Below are positions 1 through 7,984 of a stretch of DNA of 64,000 nucleotides, in pieces (the stretch's first letter is position 1; the number at the start of each line of letters is the position of its first letter). The notes beneath the pieces are model-generated. The model saw only the letters and a list, made by a program, of their open reading frames with translations, was not told the origin of the DNA and did not search any database. The position numbers were made by a program, and so were the translations under genes. The DNA is from Solidesulfovibrio magneticus RS-1 (GTDB lineage: Bacteria; Desulfobacterota; Desulfovibrionia; Desulfovibrionales; Desulfovibrionaceae), in assembly GCF_000010665.1 (NCBI RefSeq), contig NC_012796.1, forward strand, positions 2,571,501 to 2,635,500, written 5' to 3'.

Positions 1-1
1 T

Positions 2-1000
2 GCCCTTACGGCCTGTCTGGCCGTCCGGCGCGTCCTGCCCCAGCACGTCAACCTCACACTTCGGGCCTTCGAACTGTCGCGCACACGCGAAACGCCGCGC
101 CCGGCCCGGGCCGGCGAGGCGGCGGTGTGCCTGTATTCCATGAATAAGGAAGCGCTTTTCCGGGAGTGCCTGACCCACCTGGCCGCCACAGACCTTGGCG
201 AGGCCACGGTTGCGGTCCTGGACAACGGCTCCACCGACGGCACCGGGGCCATGCTCGAAGCCATCGCCGACCTTTTCCCGGCCGGCCGGTTCGTCATCGT
301 GCGTCTGCCGGTCAACATCGGCGCGCCCGGAGCGCGCAATTGGCTCCTGTCCGTGCCCGAGGTGGCGACATGTCAACATGTCGCCTTTCTCGACGACGAC
401 GCTTTTCCCGAACGCGACTGGCTCTCGCGCCTGCTGGCCACGGCCCGGGAGCATCCCCAGACCGGGGCGATCGGTTGCGCCATCACCGACTGCGAGCCGC
501 CGCGCGACCACCAATCGGCCGACTTCAACCTCTTTCCGCCCCAGATGGGCCGGCCGTCCATGGCCGAGGTCAAGGAGCGGCTTTTTGTCTGCGAACCCTG
601 CCGGGGCGCGGCCGATGTCGGGCTTTTCGCCTACACGCGGCCCTGCCTGTCGGTGTCGGGCTGCTGCCATCTGCTTTCGCGGGAAGCCCTCCAGGGGGCC
701 GGCCCCTTCGACATCCGCTTCAATCCCACCCAGTTCGACGATCTGGAGCGTGACATCCGCTCCTTTCTGGCCGGATTCCCCAGCGTCTACGACGGGACCG
801 TGCGGGTGCGCCACAAGCAGGGATCGAGCCTGGCCCTGGCCCAGACCCAGGCCCAAGTGAGCCAGGTGCTCGGCAACAAGATCAAGCTCGAATACTGCGT
901 GTCCGACGCCGACGCCGACCGGCTGTGGCGCGACAACTTGGCGCTGTTAGGCAAGGATTTAAAGGAGAAGGCTGCGGCTGTGGAGGCGCTTGGGGTGTAG
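2..1000 (+). CDS. Glycosyltransferase family 2, 5'-truncated by the window edge
   Basis: The reading frame is open to the left edge, so the true start lies outside the window. An internal GTG at 125 is not needed as the start, because the codons before it also read as protein. The visible part carries the nucleotide-sugar binding signature LDNGSTDGTG, then NIGAPGARN and the acidic metal-binding patch FLDDDAFPERDW, all typical of GT-A fold family 2 enzymes. The C-terminal part includes the acceptor-side motif FDDLERD. The sugar and acceptor cannot be told from sequence. It is followed at once by a GC-rich palindrome and a convergent exporter operon, so it is the last gene of its own transcript. 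Confidence 0.85.
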   Translation, partial: ALTACLAVRRVLPQHVNLTLRAFELSRTRETPRPARAGEAAVCLYSMNKEALFRECLTHLAATDLGEATVAVLDNGSTDGTGAMLEAIADLFPAGRFVIVRLPVNIGAPGARNWLLSVPEVATCQHVAFLDDDAFPERDWLSRLLATAREHPQTGAIGCAITDCEPPRDHQSADFNLFPPQMGRPSMAEVKERLFVCEPCRGAADVGLFAYTRPCLSVSGCCHLLSREALQGAGPFDIRFNPTQFDDLERDIRSFLAGFPSVYDGTVRVRHKQGSSLALAQTQAQVSQVLGNKIKLEYCVSDADADRLWRDNLALLGKDLKEKAAAVEALGV

Positions 1001-1010
1001 GCAATAATCG

Positions 1011-1057
1011 GGGCTCTGCCCCGCGCCCCGCCGGGGGGATGATCCCCCCGGACCCCT
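1011..1057. repeat. GC-rich palindromic intergenic element, copy 1
   Basis: A 10-bp perfect stem with a one-base loop (CCGGGGGGAT at 1031-1040, ATCCCCCCGG at 1042-1051) is preceded by GGGCTCTGCCC and followed by ACCCCT. Positions 1031-1057 are the exact reverse complement of 35751-35777, and relatives lie at 28365-28432 and 30871-30904. It sits between two convergent genes, so it may also act as a terminator in both directions, although there is no T-run. Confidence 0.75.
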
Positions 1058-1074
1058 CTATTGATGGAGAGCGA

Positions 1075-2217
1075 TTAGTCCAGCGTCTGGCGGTAGCGCT
1101 TGATCCCGATCCCCACCGACACGAGCAGGAAAAGCCCGATGGGCCACATGTGCGGCACGATGTCCACAAACGTGTTGCCCTTGAGCACGATGCCCCGCAC
1201 CACCCGCAGATAGTGGGTGAGCGGCAGAACCGAACCCAGCCACTGGGCCCACTGGGGCATGCCTTGAAAGGGAAACATGAAGCCGGACAGCAGGATTGAG
1301 GGCAGAAAAAAGAAAAACGACATCTGCACGGCCTGCAACTGGTTCTGGGCGATGGTGGAAAAGGTGATGCCCACGCCCAGGTTGGCCGCGATGAAGGGAA
1401 AGGACACCAGAAACAGCAGCGGCAGGCTGCCTACGAAAGGCACGGCGAACAACAGCCTGGCCGCCACCACGATAAGGCCCATCTGGATGTAGCCGACAAC
1501 AATATAGGGCAGGATCTTGCCAAGCAGCACTTCCGTGGGCCGCACCGGGGTGATGAGCAGGTTCTCCATGGTGCCCCGCTCGCGCTCGCGGGTGATGGCC
1601 AGCGAAGTGATGATGACCAGCGTCATGGTCAGCACCACGCCCATGAGCCCGGGCACGATGTTGTACTGGGTCACGGCCTCGGGGTTGTAGCGGGCGTGCA
1701 GCCGCAGATCGACCGGCCCGTCCTTGGCCCGAAGGGGCAGCAACGGTCCGGTGAGGTCGCGGTTGAAGGCGTCGGTGGCCGCCTGACGGATGGCGGCCAC
1801 GGCGTTGGAGGTGGCGGCCGGATCGGTGGCGTCGGCTTCGAGCAGGGCAACCGGGCGCACGCCCCGAACCAGATCGCGGCCGAAGTTCTGGGGGATGGTC
1901 AGGACGAACTGGATGCGGCCCAGGCGCAACAGCTCGTCGGCCTCGGCTTCGGTCCTGATTTCCTTGGTGAACTTGAAATAGTCGCTGTTTTTCATGGCTG
2001 CGGCCATGTCCCGGGAAAAGACCGAACGGTCGTTGTCCAGGATGGCCGTGGGCAGCTGTTTGGGGTCGGAATTGATGGCGAAACCAAACAGGATGAGCTG
2101 CAAAAGCGGAATTCCCACCATCATGGCAAAGGTCACCCGGTCCCGGCGCATCTGGGTAAATTCCTTGGACACCATGGCCCCGAACCGGGCCGGGGAGAAG
2201 CCGAGGAAGCCGGACAT
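1075..2217 (-). CDS. ABC-2 type exporter permease (YhhJ/YbhR-like)
   Basis: This is the membrane subunit of an ABC exporter, about 380 residues. It has one N-terminal membrane segment (FAMMVGIPLLQLILFGFAI), a large extracytoplasmic domain (about residues 50-175) and a block of five hydrophobic segments near the C-terminus, beginning after the RERERGTMENLL coupling motif. This is the layout of the ABC2_membrane_3 class. The ATG at 2217 shares one base with the stop of the ATPase gene; a GTG one codon earlier (2220) is equally possible. E. coli ybhGFSR has two permeases, whereas only one is present here, so a homodimer is expected. The substrate is unknown; a drug or lipophilic compound is an inference from the HlyD/TetR context. 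Confidence 0.9.
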   Translation of the reverse strand: MSGFLGFSPARFGAMVSKEFTQMRRDRVTFAMMVGIPLLQLILFGFAINSDPKQLPTAILDNDRSVFSRDMAAAMKNSDYFKFTKEIRTEAEADELLRLGRIQFVLTIPQNFGRDLVRGVRPVALLEADATDPAATSNAVAAIRQAATDAFNRDLTGPLLPLRAKDGPVDLRLHARYNPEAVTQYNIVPGLMGVVLTMTLVIITSLAITRERERGTMENLLITPVRPTEVLLGKILPYIVVGYIQMGLIVVAARLLFAVPFVGSLPLLFLVSFPFIAANLGVGITFSTIAQNQLQAVQMSFFFFLPSILLSGFMFPFQGMPQWAQWLGSVLPLTHYLRVVRGIVLKGNTFVDIVPHMWPIGLFLLVSVGIGIKRYRQTLD

Positions 2218-3140
2218 CACGACACCGCCTTGCGCATGAGGCTGATGAAGACCTCTTCGAGGTTGGAGGCAATGCGCCGCAGGGTCAGCGGCGCCGCGCC
2301 GTAAGGGGCGAGGCTTGCGGCCAACGCGTCGCCGTCGCGGCCGCTGACGTGCAGCGTCACGCCAAAGGCCACCACCTGTTCGACTCCGGGCAGGCCGCGC
2401 AGCTTGTCGATGTAGCCGTAGAGGTCGGGGCCGCTTATTTCGTAGGTGAAAAGCCCTTCCTGGGCCACGATCTCGCCCACCGTGCCGGTGGCCAGCAGAT
2501 GGCCGTAGGCGATGTAGGCCAGCCGGTGGCAGCGCTCGGCCTCGTCCATGTAATGGGTGGAGATAAGGGCGGTGATGCCCTCGCCGGCCAGCTTGTGGAC
2601 CTCGTCCCAGAAATCCCGGCGGGCCATGGGATCGACCCCGGCCGTGGGTTCGTCCAGGAGCAGCAGGCTCGGCTGGTGGATCATGCAGGCGGCCAGGGCC
2701 AGGCGCTGTTTCCAGCCTCCCGAGAGCGTGCCGGCCAGTTGGTCGCGAAACCGGCCCAGGTTCATGCGTTCGACGGTGCGGGCAACCCCGGCCGCCCGGT
2801 CGGCCACGGCGTACATGCGGGCGATGAAATCAAGGTTTTCCCGCACGGTCATGTCTTCATAGAGGGAAAACTTCTGGGACATGTAGCCCACATGAGGCTT
2901 TATCAACTCGGCCTGCTCCCGCACGTCGAAGCCCAGACACGTGCCATGGCCGTCGTCGGGACGCAGCAACCCGCACAACATGCGAATAAACGTGGTCTTG
3001 CCCGAGCCGTTGGGGCCAAGAAAACCGTAGATTTCGCCCCGATTGACCCGCATGTCGATGTGATCGACCACGGTCTTGCGGCCAAAAATCTTGGTCAGCC
3101 CGGTCACGTCGATGACGGCCGGCGAAACTCCGGCGTTCAC
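2217..3140 (-). CDS. ABC exporter ATP-binding protein
   Basis: This cytoplasmic ATPase of 307 residues powers the adjacent permease. Walker A (GPNGSGKTT) is near residue 40, the Q-loop region contains YMSQKFSLYEDMTVREN, the signature is LSGGWKQRLALA, Walker B is LLLLDEPTAGVD and the switch histidine is in ISTHYMDEAERC. The C-terminal 70 residues match the extension seen in DrrA/CcmA/YbhF-like ATPases. The start is GTG (3140), overlapping the TGA of the HlyD gene as GTGA, so translation is probably coupled. The single nucleotide-binding domain distinguishes it from YbhF, which has two. Its transport cargo is not evident. Confidence 0.94.
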   Translation of the reverse strand: MNAGVSPAVIDVTGLTKIFGRKTVVDHIDMRVNRGEIYGFLGPNGSGKTTFIRMLCGLLRPDDGHGTCLGFDVREQAELIKPHVGYMSQKFSLYEDMTVRENLDFIARMYAVADRAAGVARTVERMNLGRFRDQLAGTLSGGWKQRLALAACMIHQPSLLLLDEPTAGVDPMARRDFWDEVHKLAGEGITALISTHYMDEAERCHRLAYIAYGHLLATGTVGEIVAQEGLFTYEISGPDLYGYIDKLRGLPGVEQVVAFGVTLHVSGRDGDALAASLAPYGAAPLTLRRIASNLEEVFISLMRKAVS

Positions 3141-4117
3141 GGCTTGGCCCCTGTCATGGCCGGCTCCAGAGAGACGTCGATGGGCAGGCCTGGGTGCAGG
3201 CGCGGCGCGACGGCGGGATCAAAGGACGCCTCCACCATGACCACGAGCTTTTCCCGGAAGCCCTGGCTGTAAATGACCGGCGGGGTGTATTCCACCTTGG
3301 GCGCGATGTAGCTGATGGTCGCCGTAACCGCCTCGCCGCCCCCGTCCCAGGCCACGCGGACGGACTGGCCGGGCTTAAGGCCCCCGGCCACGGCTTCGGG
3401 CACGAAAAACCGGGCCTTGACGTTGGCGTCGGGCAACAGCACCACCACCGGGCTGCCGGCCGCCGTCCACTCGCCCCGGTAGTGGAGCAGATCGTAGACC
3501 AGTCCGCCGACCAGGGCGGACTGGCGCATCTGGTCGAGGTTCCACCTTGCCTGGGCGACCATGGCCCGGGCCGCGTCCACGGCATCGGCCGCCGCCCGGA
3601 TCTGGTCGATGCGGCTGGGCAGCTTGCCCGTGGCCAGCTTGGCCTCCAGCTCCCGGACCTGCTGCTTGTCGCGGGTGTGGGTGGTGCGCGAGGTGTCGAG
3701 CTCCTCCTGGGCGATGACCGCGCTGCCGTAGAGCTTGACGCGGCGGTCGTATTCCAGCCGCGACAGCTCGCGGGCAGCCTCGGCCCGGCGCAGATCGGCC
3801 TCGATCTGGTCGATCTCCTCGGGCCGCAGCCCCTTCTTGCGGTCGTCCAGGGTGGCCTCGGCCTGGCGCAGATCGGCCTGGGCCTGAGCCAGGGCGGCTG
3901 CCTCGAAAGCATGTTCCAGCACGTAGAGCGGCTGGCCCGGGGTCACACGCTGCCCGCGCGAAACGGCCAATTCGTCGAGCCGGCCGCCGATCTTGCCGGC
4001 CACATACACGAATTCGCCCTCCACATAGCCCTGATAGCTCGTCTGGCCGTCAGGCTTGCAGCCGCCAAGACCGCACACGGCCATCAGGCACAGCGCAGCG
4101 CAGAAATATGCTCTCAT
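3137..4117 (-). CDS. HlyD-family periplasmic adaptor, lipoprotein
   Basis: A 326-residue membrane-fusion protein links the ABC permease to an outer-membrane channel. The N-terminus is a lipoprotein signal (lipobox LGGC, Cys about residue 20). Next come the first half of a biotinyl-lipoyl-like fold (YVEGEFVYVAGKIGGRLDEL), a long alpha-helical hairpin rich in Ala, Gln and Arg (about residues 75-195), then the second lipoyl half and a beta-barrel domain. The order and size match YbhG/EmrA-like adaptors. A ribosome site AGGAGG lies inside the end of the upstream tetR gene, and ATGA overlaps couple the two. No TolC-like gene is nearby, so the outer-membrane partner must be elsewhere. Confidence 0.9.
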   Translation of the reverse strand: MRAYFCAALCLMAVCGLGGCKPDGQTSYQGYVEGEFVYVAGKIGGRLDELAVSRGQRVTPGQPLYVLEHAFEAAALAQAQADLRQAEATLDDRKKGLRPEEIDQIEADLRRAEAARELSRLEYDRRVKLYGSAVIAQEELDTSRTTHTRDKQQVRELEAKLATGKLPSRIDQIRAAADAVDAARAMVAQARWNLDQMRQSALVGGLVYDLLHYRGEWTAAGSPVVVLLPDANVKARFFVPEAVAGGLKPGQSVRVAWDGGGEAVTATISYIAPKVEYTPPVIYSQGFREKLVVMVEASFDPAVAPRLHPGLPIDVSLEPAMTGAKP

Positions 4118-4749
4118 GCCCCGCCCTCCTTGGGTTCCGCAGCCAGCCCCCGGGTCAGCACGCCGGCCAAAAAAGCGCCCATTTCCCCAACCGGCATGTC
4201 CGTGCGCATTCCCATGGCCTGGGCCACCTGGGCAAAGCGCTGGCGCAGCGGCTCGGACAGGCTGTAGACGATCATGCCGCCGACCAACGTCAGATGCACG
4301 AAAACCGGCTCGGCCGGCCGCAGCAGCCCGGTCTCCTGCCCCCGGGCCAGGATGCCCCGGGTGACGCCGAAAATGCGGCGAAATTCCATCATGGCCGCCG
4401 CCGGCATGTTGGCCGCGCCCGAGGCCATCTCCAAAGCCATGATACGCGGCAACATGGGCAGGCGGGAAAACAGACCGGCCAGAGCCTCGGCCAGGGCGGC
4501 CAGGGCCTCGCCCGGCGACAGCCCGGGCACGGCCGCCTGCTCCACCGCCCCGGCCACCTGGCCGAAAAGCCGGAGCATCACGGCTTCGTAGAGCTTTTCC
4601 TTGTTGCCCACATGATAATACAGGCCGGCCTTGTTGACCCCGGCTCGCTTGGCGATAGCCTCGACCTTGGCCCCGGCAAACCCCTGGCCGGCGAACTCCT
4701 CGGCGGCGGCATCCAGGATGCGGGAAACGATGTCCGATACGGCGTCCAT
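4114..4749 (-). CDS. TetR/AcrR-family repressor (CecR-like)
   Basis: This 211-residue DNA-binding regulator is the first gene of the exporter operon tetR-hlyD-ATPase-permease. The N-terminal helix-turn-helix (about residues 8-55) reads ILDAAAEEFAGQGFAGAKVEAIAKRAGVNKAGLYYHVGNKEKL in register with TetR proteins (only part of it is diagnostic: AGVNKAGLYYHVGNKE). The C-terminal half is all-helical, as expected for a ligand pocket, and matches the CecR C-terminal type (DUF1956-like) by context. An imperfect inverted repeat just upstream is its likely operator. Autorepression with release by the exported compound is inferred from the arrangement, as known for CecR with ybhGFSR. Confidence 0.9.
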   Translation of the reverse strand: MDAVSDIVSRILDAAAEEFAGQGFAGAKVEAIAKRAGVNKAGLYYHVGNKEKLYEAVMLRLFGQVAGAVEQAAVPGLSPGEALAALAEALAGLFSRLPMLPRIMALEMASGAANMPAAAMMEFRRIFGVTRGILARGQETGLLRPAEPVFVHLTLVGGMIVYSLSEPLRQRFAQVAQAMGMRTDMPVGEMGAFLAGVLTRGLAAEPKEGGA

Positions 4750-4764
4750 GGCATGCCCCCTCTC

Positions 4765-4797
4765 TTAACCGTTTAGTTCAAAATTTTGGTTAAACCG
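4765..4797. promoter_or_regulatory. Candidate TetR operator
   Basis: Between the tetR start (4749) and the divergent mlaE start (4909) lies an AT-rich island in GC-rich surroundings. It has an imperfect inverted repeat: TTAACCGTTTAG on the left and GGTTAAACCGG (4788-4798) on the right. TTAACC at 4765-4770 pairs with GGTTAA at 4788-4793. Position and symmetry fit autorepression by the TetR protein. Whether mlaE is also affected cannot be judged. Confidence 0.5.
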
Positions 4798-4908
4798 GAA
4801 CGTCCAAACCGTCAAGGGGAACATGAACGCCGCTTCCCATTTGGATTAAAGCAGTGTAATCCGTGAGCCGGCCGGCAGGAGACAACCACGCCCCGGCCCA
4901 AGGCGCCC

Positions 4909-5718
4909 ATGACCCAGACCGCCCTTTCCGTGCTTTTATCCCCCGCGACCGCTTTGGGCCGCGTGACCCTGCGCTTCGTGGCCGAGCTTGGCGGGCTGTT
5001 CCTGTTCACGCTCCAGGGACTTTGGCGCATCCTTGTCCCGGCCCCGTCCTGGTCCAAAATCGTGCAGCAGGTCTATTTCATCGGCGTCAAGTCGATCTTC
5101 GTCATCGCGCTCATCGGACTTTTCACGGGCATGGTGCTGGGGCTGCAGGGCTATTACACCCTGGTCAAGTTCGGCAGCGAGGGCCTTCTTGGCGCGGCCG
5201 TGGCCCTGTCCATCATCCGCGAGCTCGGGCCGGTCCTGACCGCCATCATGATCACCGGCCGGGCCGGCTCGTCCATGGCGGCGGAACTGGGCATCATGCG
5301 CATTTCCGAACAGATCGACGCCCTGTCCACCATGGACATCAACCCCATGCGCTTTCTGGTGGCCCCCAGGCTGGCCGCATCGCTTATTTGCTTTCCCCTG
5401 CTGACGGCCATTTTCGACGTGGTCGGCATCCTGGGCGGCTATCTTTCGGGCTGCGTGCTCCTGGGCATCAATCCGGGCGTGTATTTCGACCGCATCGACG
5501 CCACTGTGGAACTGGCCGACGTGACCGGCGGGTTCGTCAAATCCGTGGTGTTCGCCCTGCTCGTGGCCGTCATCTGCTGCTACGAGGGGTATTTCACCCA
5601 TGCCCGCCAGGGCGGTTTCGGAGCCAAGGGCGTGAGCCTGGCCACCACCTCGGCGGTGGTCCTGTCGTGCGTGGTCATCCTGGTCGCGGACTATGTCCTG
5701 ACCTCGTTTTTGCTGTAG
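4909..5718 (+). CDS. mlaE: MlaE-family lipid ABC transporter permease
   Basis: This inner-membrane permease of the Mla phospholipid transport system has 269 residues, the normal size. The family motif EQIDALSTMDINPMRFLVAP, which contacts the ATPase, is present, along with five or six membrane helices and the interfacial N-terminal helix. The start ATG is preceded by AAGG at 5-bp spacing. It heads the run mlaE-mlaD-mlaC-mlaA on the plus strand. The usual partner ATPase gene mlaF is absent both upstream, where a TetR exporter operon lies, and in the 53 bp before mlaD. The upstream ATPase at 2217-3140 is of the DrrA type and belongs to a different transporter. Confidence 0.93.
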   Translation: MTQTALSVLLSPATALGRVTLRFVAELGGLFLFTLQGLWRILVPAPSWSKIVQQVYFIGVKSIFVIALIGLFTGMVLGLQGYYTLVKFGSEGLLGAAVALSIIRELGPVLTAIMITGRAGSSMAAELGIMRISEQIDALSTMDINPMRFLVAPRLAASLICFPLLTAIFDVVGILGGYLSGCVLLGINPGVYFDRIDATVELADVTGGFVKSVVFALLVAVICCYEGYFTHARQGGFGAKGVSLATTSAVVLSCVVILVADYVLTSFLL

Positions 5719-5771
5719 AAAGGGGCCGGCGTGTTGCATCCCGGACACGTTGGCCGTAAAAGGCCGGTTGC

Positions 5772-6221
5772 ATGAAAAAATACGCAATGGAAACGTCCGT
5801 GGGCGTCTTTGTCCTGGCTGGCCTCTTGTGCGTGGCCTATCTGACGGTCAAACTCGGCAAGCTGGAGGTGGTCGGCGGCGACGGCTATCAGGTCACAGCC
5901 AAGTTCAAGGACGTCACCGGCCTCAAAAACGGCGCGTACGTGGAGATGGCCGGCGTGCGCATTGGCCGGGTTTCGGGCATCCGCCTTGATCCCAAGGACC
6001 ATGCCGCCCTGGTGGGCCTGACCCTGGACAAGGACGTGCGGCTGACCGACGACGCCATCGCCTCCATCAAGACCAGCGGCCTTATCGGCGACAAGTTCGT
6101 CAAGATTTCCCCGGGCGGGTCCGATGACGCGCTCACGCCCGGCGGCATGATCGTCGAGACCGAGTCTTCGGTCGATCTCGGCGATCTTATCGGCAAATAC
6201 GTTTTCGGCGGCGTGAAGTAG
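5772..6221 (+). CDS. mlaD: MlaD-family substrate-binding MCE protein
   Basis: A single N-terminal membrane helix (about residues 9-28) is followed by one MCE domain (about 36-115) with the hallmark GLKNGAYVEMAGVRIGRV and TSGLIGDKFVKI. The protein has 149 residues, somewhat shorter than E. coli MlaD (183), lacking most of the C-terminal helical tail that lines the hexamer pore. It carries lipid between MlaE and periplasmic MlaC. It lies 53 bp after mlaE, and the gap contains no other gene. The start ATG is chosen because the helix begins at once and the short basic N-terminus fits the positive-inside rule. Confidence 0.93.
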   Translation: MKKYAMETSVGVFVLAGLLCVAYLTVKLGKLEVVGGDGYQVTAKFKDVTGLKNGAYVEMAGVRIGRVSGIRLDPKDHAALVGLTLDKDVRLTDDAIASIKTSGLIGDKFVKISPGGSDDALTPGGMIVETESSVDLGDLIGKYVFGGVK

Positions 6222-6265
6222 CCCTTCCCCGCACCCTCGGCATCCTCACAGCGGTGGTATCCGGT

Positions 6266-6856
6266 ATGCAGCGTTTCGTTTCCCGCCTCGTTTTGACCCT
6301 TGTCCTGCTGGCCGCGACCGTGGCCGGCGCCCAGGCCGGACCGGCCACCGACACCCTGTCCCAGTCCGTGGACAAAATCATCGCCCTGCTGGCCGATCCG
6401 GCCTACAAGGCGTCCGATACCCGACCAGCCATGCGGGCCAAGCTCATCGCCGCCATCGGCGAAATCTTCGACATGAAGGAACTCTCCCGCCGCGCTCTGG
6501 GGCCGGAGTGGAACAAGTTCAACCCCGAGCAGCAGGAGCGGTTCGTCAAGGCCTTCGGCACGCTGCTGGAAAACACCTATCTCGACAAGATCGAGAGCTA
6601 CACCGACGAAAAGGTGCAGTACCTCACGGAGCAGGACCTCGGCGGCGGCAAGGCCGAAGTGAGCACCAAGGTCATGGGCAAGGGCAAGGAGATTCCCATT
6701 GCCTACCGCCTGACCGATCGCGGCGGCTGGAAGGTCTACGACGTGGTCATTGAAGGCGTCAGCCTGGTGCAGAACTACCGCAGCCAGTTTGGCCAGCTCC
6801 TCATGAACGAGAGTCCCGACGCCGTGATCGCCAAGATCTCGCAAAAACGCTCCTGA
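6266..6856 (+). CDS. mlaC: MlaC-family periplasmic phospholipid carrier
   Basis: This exported protein of 196 residues has a clear signal peptide ending in VAGAQA. The mature part has the MlaC/Ttg2D fold, with markers such as DMKELSRRALGPEWNKF, a central strand region (KAEVSTKVMGKGKEIPIAYRL) and the final VYDVVIEGVSLVQNYRSQF, which is diagnostic for the family. It shuttles phospholipid between MlaA in the outer membrane and MlaD in the inner membrane. A GTG four codons upstream (6254) is an alternative start, but the ATG gives the better signal peptide. It is in the same run as mlaD, 44 bp downstream. Confidence 0.93.
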   Translation: MQRFVSRLVLTLVLLAATVAGAQAGPATDTLSQSVDKIIALLADPAYKASDTRPAMRAKLIAAIGEIFDMKELSRRALGPEWNKFNPEQQERFVKAFGTLLENTYLDKIESYTDEKVQYLTEQDLGGGKAEVSTKVMGKGKEIPIAYRLTDRGGWKVYDVVIEGVSLVQNYRSQFGQLLMNESPDAVIAKISQKRS

Positions 6857-6994
6857 CCCTAAATTTCGAAAGCATTCCGCCAATTGGTCGTGATTAGGTT
6901 TTGACATGCCCTGGCCCGTGAGGCACTACCGAAGAGAAGTTCGACGCTTTGGATGGCTTGCCTTTCCCGCAACGCTGAACCGTGTGGAGTTGCC

Positions 6995-7915
6995 ATGACC
7001 GCCGCCTTGTCCCGAAAAAGCCTTCTTCCCCTGCTCCTGCTGTCGGTCCTGGTCATGACCGGCTGCAACGGCCGCCAAAAGACCAGCAAGGATTTCGACA
7101 AGGCTGTCGCGCCGACTCCCGCCGCCGTCCAGACGCCGGCCCAGGCTCCGACCCAGACGGCCGCCGCCCCGGCCTCGACCGAAACCGTCGCCGCCAAGCC
7201 GGCCGCCGCGCCCGTGGCCGCCGTCACCCAGACGGCCCCGGCCACGCCCCAGGCTGACGACTACGCGGAAACGCCCTACAAGCCCACGCCTGATCCGCTC
7301 TATTATTGGAACAAGACCTGGTTCAAATTCAATGACCTCTTCTACAGCGGCCTCATGCGGCCCTTTGCCAAGGGCTACGCCTTTGTGGTGCCCAAACAGG
7401 TGCGCAGCGGGCTGACCAACGCCTACCAGAACTTCATCTTCCCCATCCGCTTCTTAAACGCCCTGCTCCAACTGGACTTCAAGAAAGCTTCCAAGGAGTT
7501 CGGGCGTTTCATGATCAACAGCACCCTGGGCATCGGCGGTCTGGTCGATGTGGCCAAGGCCGATCCCAACCTGGCCCCGGGCAACGAAGACTTCGGCCAG
7601 ACCCTGGGCCGCTGGGGCGTTGGCGACGGCTTCTACATTGTCTGGCCGCTGCTTGGCCCCTCCACCGCCCGCGACACCATCGGCATGGCCGGCGACGCCG
7701 CCGCCAATCCGCTGACCTGGATCTTCGGCCCCTGGTCCATCTACGGCGACGACAATCCCTGGTACTGGTCCTACATCATCAAGGGCGCGGACGTGTTCAA
7801 CAACTTGCCGAACACGCTCGAAGCCTACGACGCCGTGGTCAAGCCGGCGGTCGATCCCTACACCGCCGTCAAGGACGCCTATATCCAGTACAGGCGAAAC
7901 GCCGTCTCCCAGTAA
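6995..7915 (+). CDS. mlaA: MlaA/VacJ-family outer-membrane lipoprotein
   Basis: This 306-residue lipoprotein (lipobox VMTGC) extracts phospholipid from the outer leaflet. A low-complexity Ala/Pro/Thr linker (about residues 38-95) tethers the MlaA domain, which begins at DPLYYWNKTWFKFNDLFYSG and continues through INSTLGIGGLVDVA and the GDGFYIVWPLLGPSTARD segment typical of VacJ. The ATG at 6995 is preferred over the longer frame from 6953, since GGAG precedes it and the lipoprotein signal starts there. The linker is longer than in E. coli MlaA. It is followed by a strong terminator, marking the end of the Mla run. Confidence 0.94.
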   Translation: MTAALSRKSLLPLLLLSVLVMTGCNGRQKTSKDFDKAVAPTPAAVQTPAQAPTQTAAAPASTETVAAKPAAAPVAAVTQTAPATPQADDYAETPYKPTPDPLYYWNKTWFKFNDLFYSGLMRPFAKGYAFVVPKQVRSGLTNAYQNFIFPIRFLNALLQLDFKKASKEFGRFMINSTLGIGGLVDVAKADPNLAPGNEDFGQTLGRWGVGDGFYIVWPLLGPSTARDTIGMAGDAAANPLTWIFGPWSIYGDDNPWYWSYIIKGADVFNNLPNTLEAYDAVVKPAVDPYTAVKDAYIQYRRNAVSQ

Positions 7916-7930
7916 CCGCCGCGACATCCG

Positions 7931-7965
7931 ACGCCGCCGCGCCCCCGGGCGCGGCGGCGTTTTTC
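7931..7965 (+). terminator. Rho-independent terminator after mlaA
   Basis: A 12-bp perfect GC stem, ACGCCGCCGCGC (7931-7942) paired with GCGCGGCGGCGT (7949-7960), has a short loop and is followed by TTTTC. It lies 15 bp after the mlaA stop. Confidence 0.92.
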
Positions 7966-7984
7966 ATGGATCAGGCCCGATTCC

